Shown here: in pieces, positions 60,154-64,000 of the stretch
How the letters are laid out: each line of letters opens with the position of its first letter
Numbering within the stretch: position 1 is the first letter of the stretch
Assembly: GCA_018266255.1 (NCBI GenBank)
Contig: JAFEAT010000011.1
Coordinates: 402,635 to 466,634, forward strand
Direction: 5' to 3'
DNA length: 64,000 bases
Origin: Cyanobacteria bacterium SZAS-4
Lineage (GTDB): Bacteria > Cyanobacteriota > Vampirovibrionia > Obscuribacterales > Obscuribacteraceae
Made by a program: the position numbers and the translations under genes
The notes under the pieces: model-generated
Told to the model about the DNA's origin: nothing
Seen by the model: only the letters and a program-made list of their open reading frames with translations
Database searches by the model: none

Positions 60154-62472
60154 TTAATGAGATACATTGATATCTAAATCCTTACCAACAAACGTTCGGA
60201 TTTCTTCCCCATTTGGATCTTTAAGTTCCTTGACTAAACGGTTTGCTTGTCGTTTCACTGCATCTTCAAAAAGATTCCTGACGTCGCGTCCATTGCCAAA
60301 GTCTGGACCCCGGTTTTCATACATCTGTGTACACAACTTCTTTGCTGCTTCTGCCGCTCTATCGCTAAGAATATATTTCTGTTTCTCAGATAACCGCTGA
60401 AAGATCGAAAATAATTCGTCTGGTTTATAGTCGTTGAAAAAGAATTGTCTGTTAAAACGTGATTTTAAGCCAGGATTCGACTCCATGAAGGTTTTAAGCT
60501 TGTCTGGATATCCGGCAATGATCACTATCAGTTGTTCTCGATTGTCTTCTATCAGCTTTACTAGAGTATCAATACATTCTTGTCCAAATTCGTCGCGTTC
60601 TCCCTGTTTTAAACTGTACACTTCGTCGATGAAAAGCACGCCACCCACTGCGCCATCTACTAGTTGCTTTGTTTTCGCCGCTGTTTGCCCCATGTAACTT
60701 GCAACTAGACGCGCTCTATCTGCTTCAACAAAGTGACCTTTACTCAACACTCCAAGTTCTTTATAAACATCGCCAAGGATGCGAGCCACAGTCGTCTTTC
60801 CAGTTCCTGGATTACCAGCAAAGACGATATTGTTGTTTGTCGAAATTCGTGGCAACCCCTGCGCGTCCCTCAATTTTTGTACTTGAATGTTGTTGATCAA
60901 AGACTCGACATCTTCTTTCACCGAATCCAGCCCAACTAGCTCTAGCAGTTCCGCTCTTATGTCATCGAGTGAACGGCTTGATCGACCTGTGCCAAAAATC
61001 TGTTCGAGGTCGTCAATTACAATCTGTCTGAGCACTGTTTTATTCGTGCTCGCCAATTTGCTGATTCGGTTTGATTGGTGACTAACAGTTTGTTCGAAAG
61101 TTTGGCGAATTTCTCTAGCATTTCCAAAATTCTGATCTTTTTGCTGCACCATTTGTCCGAAATATCTTGGCAGTCGCTCTTCGACTCCGGCGTCAAGGAC
61201 ATAGTCGTTTTGTTCAACCATCGATTTAAAAATTTCCGTAAGCTCGACTGCCGAGTAATCTTCGAAAATCAATTGCTTGCCAAACCTTGATTTTAATCCG
61301 GGATTTCCATTCAAAAACTGATTCATCTGATTCGTGTAACCTGCTGCGATTACAATCAAGTCGTCTCGATTGTCTTCTATTAATTTGACGAGTGTGTCCA
61401 CACACTCTTTGCCGAACGGATCAGACAAATCATTCATCAGCGAATAAGCTTCATCAATGAACAAGACACCGCCGATCGCGCTCTCTACAGCAGCCCGTGT
61501 TTTTACAGCCGTCCCGCCCACATGCTCTGCCACTAAGTTTGAACGATCAACCTCAACCAACTGACCTTTGCTTAAGACGCCAAGTGCTTTGAAAATGCGT
61601 GCCATAATTCGCGCTACCATGGTTTTGCCAGTTCCTGGACTCCCGCAGAAAATCAGATGCCGTCCCATAGTCGGATTACTGAGTCCTGCGAACTCGCGTT
61701 CGCGCTGAACTTTTACGGTCGCAATAATTTGTTGAACCTGTTCTTTCAGCTGCTTAAGACCTGTCAACTGATTTAAATCTTTGATGGCTTCAGACAATGC
61801 TGCATCATCGGCCACGGACGTTGATTTTGCCTTCGGGTGCTTACCAACAACTTGTGTGGCGCTGCGTGTCAAAGCCGCTTCTAGTTCGCGAACTAGATGT
61901 TTGTTCCGTTCTAACGGGACCGCACCGTCTGCGACTACACTGCTCGAAAACTTTTGCCAGAGCGTCCTGAACCGCTCGCCCTTAGGGTTATTACTAAGCA
62001 CAGACGTTGCAATTTTCACAAGAAAATCTTTCCAAAGTTCACCGTGTGTTGTGTCATTTTCCAGATCGAATCGATGCAATGCACCCAAAATTCTGGATGG
62101 GCATTGAATAGTCATTTTGTCGGCAGCCTGTTCACTTAATACTTGCCTCATTTCATCTACAGATGCAATCCTGGGCGGATCATAAGATTGCCCGATCAAG
62201 ACGCTCAAAAACTTTAGCTGTTCGCCGTTGAGACTACCCCTCAACATGTTTAGATAAACACAAAGAAGCCATAGCTCCTGTTCTATTTCGCGGGCAACGA
62301 GAGGCGTAGCATCGCCTACTGAATAATTACTCCACAGAATCGAGCTAAGCGGCTGCTCGATGCTCTCAACGATTAAACTGAGCGCCTCTATGATTATTCG
62401 CGACTCAGTTAAAAGACTCAACGTGTTCACCAGCTCGGTCCAGCTAAGAGGATATACCCGATTCGGCGACAT
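60154..62472 (-). CDS. Double AAA+ ATPase, CbbX/SpoVK-like
   Basis: The 772-residue product starts at ATG 62472 without a strong ribosome site. Two AAA+ modules follow a helical N-terminus of ~240 residues: the first with FCGSPGTGKTMVARIMARIF (Walker A near 277) and VLFIDEAYSL (Walker B), the second with FAGNPGTGKTTVARILGDVY (near 555) and VLFIDEVYSL. Both keep sensor and arginine-finger style motifs (NPGLKSRF). CbbX/SpoVK relatives remodel or thread protein complexes; the type VII secretion ATPase EccA is also built on this domain. It is divergent from the zinc-ribbon gene at 62537 and upstream of the TPR gene. Confidence 0.9.
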   Translation of the reverse strand: MSPNRVYPLSWTELVNTLSLLTESRIIIEALSLIVESIEQPLSSILWSNYSVGDATPLVAREIEQELWLLCVYLNMLRGSLNGEQLKFLSVLIGQSYDPPRIASVDEMRQVLSEQAADKMTIQCPSRILGALHRFDLENDTTHGELWKDFLVKIATSVLSNNPKGERFRTLWQKFSSSVVADGAVPLERNKHLVRELEAALTRSATQVVGKHPKAKSTSVADDAALSEAIKDLNQLTGLKQLKEQVQQIIATVKVQREREFAGLSNPTMGRHLIFCGSPGTGKTMVARIMARIFKALGVLSKGQLVEVDRSNLVAEHVGGTAVKTRAAVESAIGGVLFIDEAYSLMNDLSDPFGKECVDTLVKLIEDNRDDLIVIAAGYTNQMNQFLNGNPGLKSRFGKQLIFEDYSAVELTEIFKSMVEQNDYVLDAGVEERLPRYFGQMVQQKDQNFGNAREIRQTFEQTVSHQSNRISKLASTNKTVLRQIVIDDLEQIFGTGRSSRSLDDIRAELLELVGLDSVKEDVESLINNIQVQKLRDAQGLPRISTNNNIVFAGNPGTGKTTVARILGDVYKELGVLSKGHFVEADRARLVASYMGQTAAKTKQLVDGAVGGVLFIDEVYSLKQGERDEFGQECIDTLVKLIEDNREQLIVIIAGYPDKLKTFMESNPGLKSRFNRQFFFNDYKPDELFSIFQRLSEKQKYILSDRAAEAAKKLCTQMYENRGPDFGNGRDVRNLFEDAVKRQANRLVKELKDPNGEEIRTFVGKDLDINVSH

Positions 62473-62536
62473 TTACAGGACCGGTTTAAAGATACACTAG
62501 AGTCTTGCGAGACCCGCTTGTCAAACTAACAGCCAG

Positions 62537-63592
62537 ATGTACCACTCAGAAAAAAAGAAACGTATCTGCCCGCATTGCTCTGCTGAAATCAGTTCTTCGT
62601 CATCACAGTGCGAGTTTTGCGAGCGCCCGGTGGCGAAGGCTATTTTTCCGATAAAAGCTCAGCCAATTTCAACTGGCGAAAGTGATGACCCGCGGATAGG
62701 AAAAGGCAAATCAATATGGGCAATTTCCTCCCTCCTTTTAATTGCTGCAATTGCTTGGTGGGCAGTGCCAAATCTTCCCAATCACAATCTAACGTCCGAT
62801 TCGATTGCAAATTCATCGACCTCGTCGTCTTCGTCTAATACAAATTCCGAAGCCTGTAAAATATGCAAAATGCACTGCTGGATCCGCTCCTCTGAGCTGC
62901 ATCGCCGCAGAAAAGGCAAAAAAGGTTCGTCCGTAGATGTAACTTATCCGCAGTTCACCGGTGCGCCGCAGCCCGGAATTAAAAAACTCAATGCCGAGAT
63001 TGAATCCATGACCAGTCAGAAATCGATGAACTCAATCCTGTCAACCAACGATGCGCTTTCGGTGAGCAGCAGCATCGAATTGGAAACTCCTCATGTCGTC
63101 AGCGTGATGTTCCAGGTCGACACAATGAACGAAGGAGCAGCCCACGGAGGCCACAGCTCCGTTCCGTTAAACTATCAGCTAGCACCTATTCAAAGAACTC
63201 TCACGTTGCAGGATATCTTCGGTAAACCAGTTGATTACTCAACGCTTTCACAACTTTGCAGAATTCGACTCTACAAGAGTCTGACTAACGGTGGGCAAGA
63301 CTTTGTAGAATCCGGAACGAAGTCAGATGAGCCGTCAAACTTTGCTTGCGTTACCCTCAACCACACTGGCATCACTTTTACTTTCAACGAGTATCAAGTT
63401 GCGCCATACAGCGAAGGCTCACCAAAAATCAGCTTTACTTATGGCGAATTGCGTCCGTTCTTTTCGCCGTCATCACCTGTATTTCAAGCTGTCGAACAGT
63501 CTATCTCGACACCACTTTCAACAAATAAAATTGAACTCGATCAAGAAGAACAACAGGCTCTACAAGACTTCAATAAACGAATCGGTGAATGA
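62537..63592 (+). CDS. Zinc-ribbon membrane protein with DUF3298/RsiV-like domain
   Basis: The 351-residue product starts at ATG 62537; no ribosome site is seen. Cys11, Cys14, Cys25 and Cys28 form a zinc ribbon (CPHCSAEISSSSSQCEFC). A transmembrane helix follows (SIWAISSLLLIAAIAWWAV, ~59-79), then a Ser/Asn-rich linker. The extracytoplasmic domain has VDVTYPQFTGAPQPGIKKLN and FNEYQVAPYSEGSPKISFTY, the DUF3298/RsiV-like pattern. RsiV is an anti-sigma factor that senses lysozyme. This protein lacks an anti-sigma helix but could sense a peptidoglycan-related signal. It is divergent from the AAA+ gene. Confidence 0.75.
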   Translation: MYHSEKKKRICPHCSAEISSSSSQCEFCERPVAKAIFPIKAQPISTGESDDPRIGKGKSIWAISSLLLIAAIAWWAVPNLPNHNLTSDSIANSSTSSSSSNTNSEACKICKMHCWIRSSELHRRRKGKKGSSVDVTYPQFTGAPQPGIKKLNAEIESMTSQKSMNSILSTNDALSVSSSIELETPHVVSVMFQVDTMNEGAAHGGHSSVPLNYQLAPIQRTLTLQDIFGKPVDYSTLSQLCRIRLYKSLTNGGQDFVESGTKSDEPSNFACVTLNHTGITFTFNEYQVAPYSEGSPKISFTYGELRPFFSPSSPVFQAVEQSISTPLSTNKIELDQEEQQALQDFNKRIGE

Positions 63593-63617
63593 GCGATAGT
63601 CAATTTATGTGCTCATC

Positions 63618-64000
63618 TCACCTGTGTGAGTTGAATGTGCCACCAGAATTAAATGAACCTCTAGAACTCATTGTTCCTGCCGAACTTGCTATACCACCAG
63701 AATTAAATGACTGCGAGGAGTTAAAGCTTCCACTCGAGCTAAATGAATTGCCAGAATTAAACGACCCTCCGGAATTAAATGTTCCTCCTGAATTGAAAGA
63801 CCCTCGGGAATTGAAAGTATTGGCAGAGTTAAAAGTTCCCATGGAACTAAATACCGGTGTACGATGCGAGCTAAAAGAGCTGACGCCACTACCTGGGGAG
63901 TGCGATTGTGGGACACGCGAATTCGATTGAGAGAATCGTGGAAGAGGACTACTTGTAGTGAAATGTGGCGTTCGCTGGGGACTGTAAAATAGTTTGTGTC
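63618..64000 (-). CDS. Ser/Asn/Gly-rich low-complexity protein, 5' end outside window
   Basis: The minus-strand frame is open from the window edge to the stop at 63618 (127 codons). It consists of repeated FNSGGTFNSGGSFNSGNSF-like units, where six residues form the period (18 bases), preceded by S/T/P-rich sequence (HSPGSGVSSFSSHRTPV). The antisense frame 63589-63930 reads PPELNVPPELKDPRELK and starts with a good overlap to the 62537 gene, so the coding strand is not certain. I prefer the minus strand because the low-complexity Ser/Asn/Gly composition is typical of secreted proteins and because the frame runs the whole length to the window edge. Confidence 0.45.
   Translation of the reverse strand, partial: HKLFYSPQRTPHFTTSSPLPRFSQSNSRVPQSHSPGSGVSSFSSHRTPVFSSMGTFNSANTFNSRGSFNSGGTFNSGGSFNSGNSFSSSGSFNSSQSFNSGGIASSAGTMSSRGSFNSGGTFNSHR

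Noticed and set aside
63589..63930. Plus-strand gene reading PPELNVPPELK
   Set aside because: Overlaps the Ser/Asn/Gly-rich minus-strand frame; kept only as a note because the minus frame is longer and more typical of exported low-complexity proteins.

Overview
The window reads as chromosomal DNA from an uncultured-type, Gram-negative-like bacterium with a large accessory genome. Giant RHS/YD-repeat proteins, secreted TPR and LamG-like proteins, zinc-ribbon/TM2 proteins, HEPN/KAP genes and many decayed genes lie together, and no housekeeping, tRNA or rRNA gene was seen. The mixture is reminiscent of environmental lineages such as Candidatus Obscuribacter/Melainabacteria, but nothing here fixes the taxonomy.

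Layout. 1-4.2 kb (+): the tail of a membrane protein, a lipoprotein, an S1-like protein, a set of five ~16-bp direct repeats, a beta-helix-like protein and a one-repeat mini-RHS protein closed by a strong terminator. By eye this part looks more GC-rich than the rest and has a phage-structural flavour. 4.2-19.3 kb (+): the core locus, two paralogous RHS proteins (about 1,850 and 1,960 residues) with inactive-looking transglutaminase-like N-termini, separated by an intact 1,022-residue class I lanthipeptide dehydratase (LanB) with both its glutamylation and elimination regions. No LanC, LanT or obvious free precursor gene is in the window. 19.3-31.2 kb: a scrambled accessory zone with a possible convergent immunity gene, a DUF4375 pseudogene, an IS1380-type element split in an 8-A run, a small HTH gene, a DUF7007 gene, small paralogous genes, a TM2 protein and a frameshifted P4-type integrase.

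31.2-41.8 kb (-): a two-gene operon of a LamG/chitobiase-like secreted protein and a 2,614-residue RHS protein that carries a C39-like peptidase domain and nine copies of a repeat domain built into its YD-repeat shell. 42.4-50 kb: a second, rearranged copy of the 27-28.5 kb paralogue set (small protein, TPR protein, TM2 protein), with a secreted protein, an M1-like metallopeptidase, a 37-residue CxxC protein and other genes placed between the copies.

50-64 kb (mostly -): a KAP P-loop NTPase with a HEPN-like partner (defence-like), a clear relic of an hxsC radical-SAM peptide maturase, a translationally coupled two-gene unit, a possible PD-(D/E)xK nuclease, two secreted proteins sharing an NNWST/GNVNP motif, a membrane TPR protein coupled to a double-AAA+ CbbX/SpoVK-like ATPase, and a zinc-ribbon/DUF3298 protein. 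The best candidate for an undescribed system is the RHS-LanB-RHS locus, where a RiPP dehydratase sits between two very large RHS proteins whose N-terminal and C-terminal extensions are rich in Ser/Thr and Cys.
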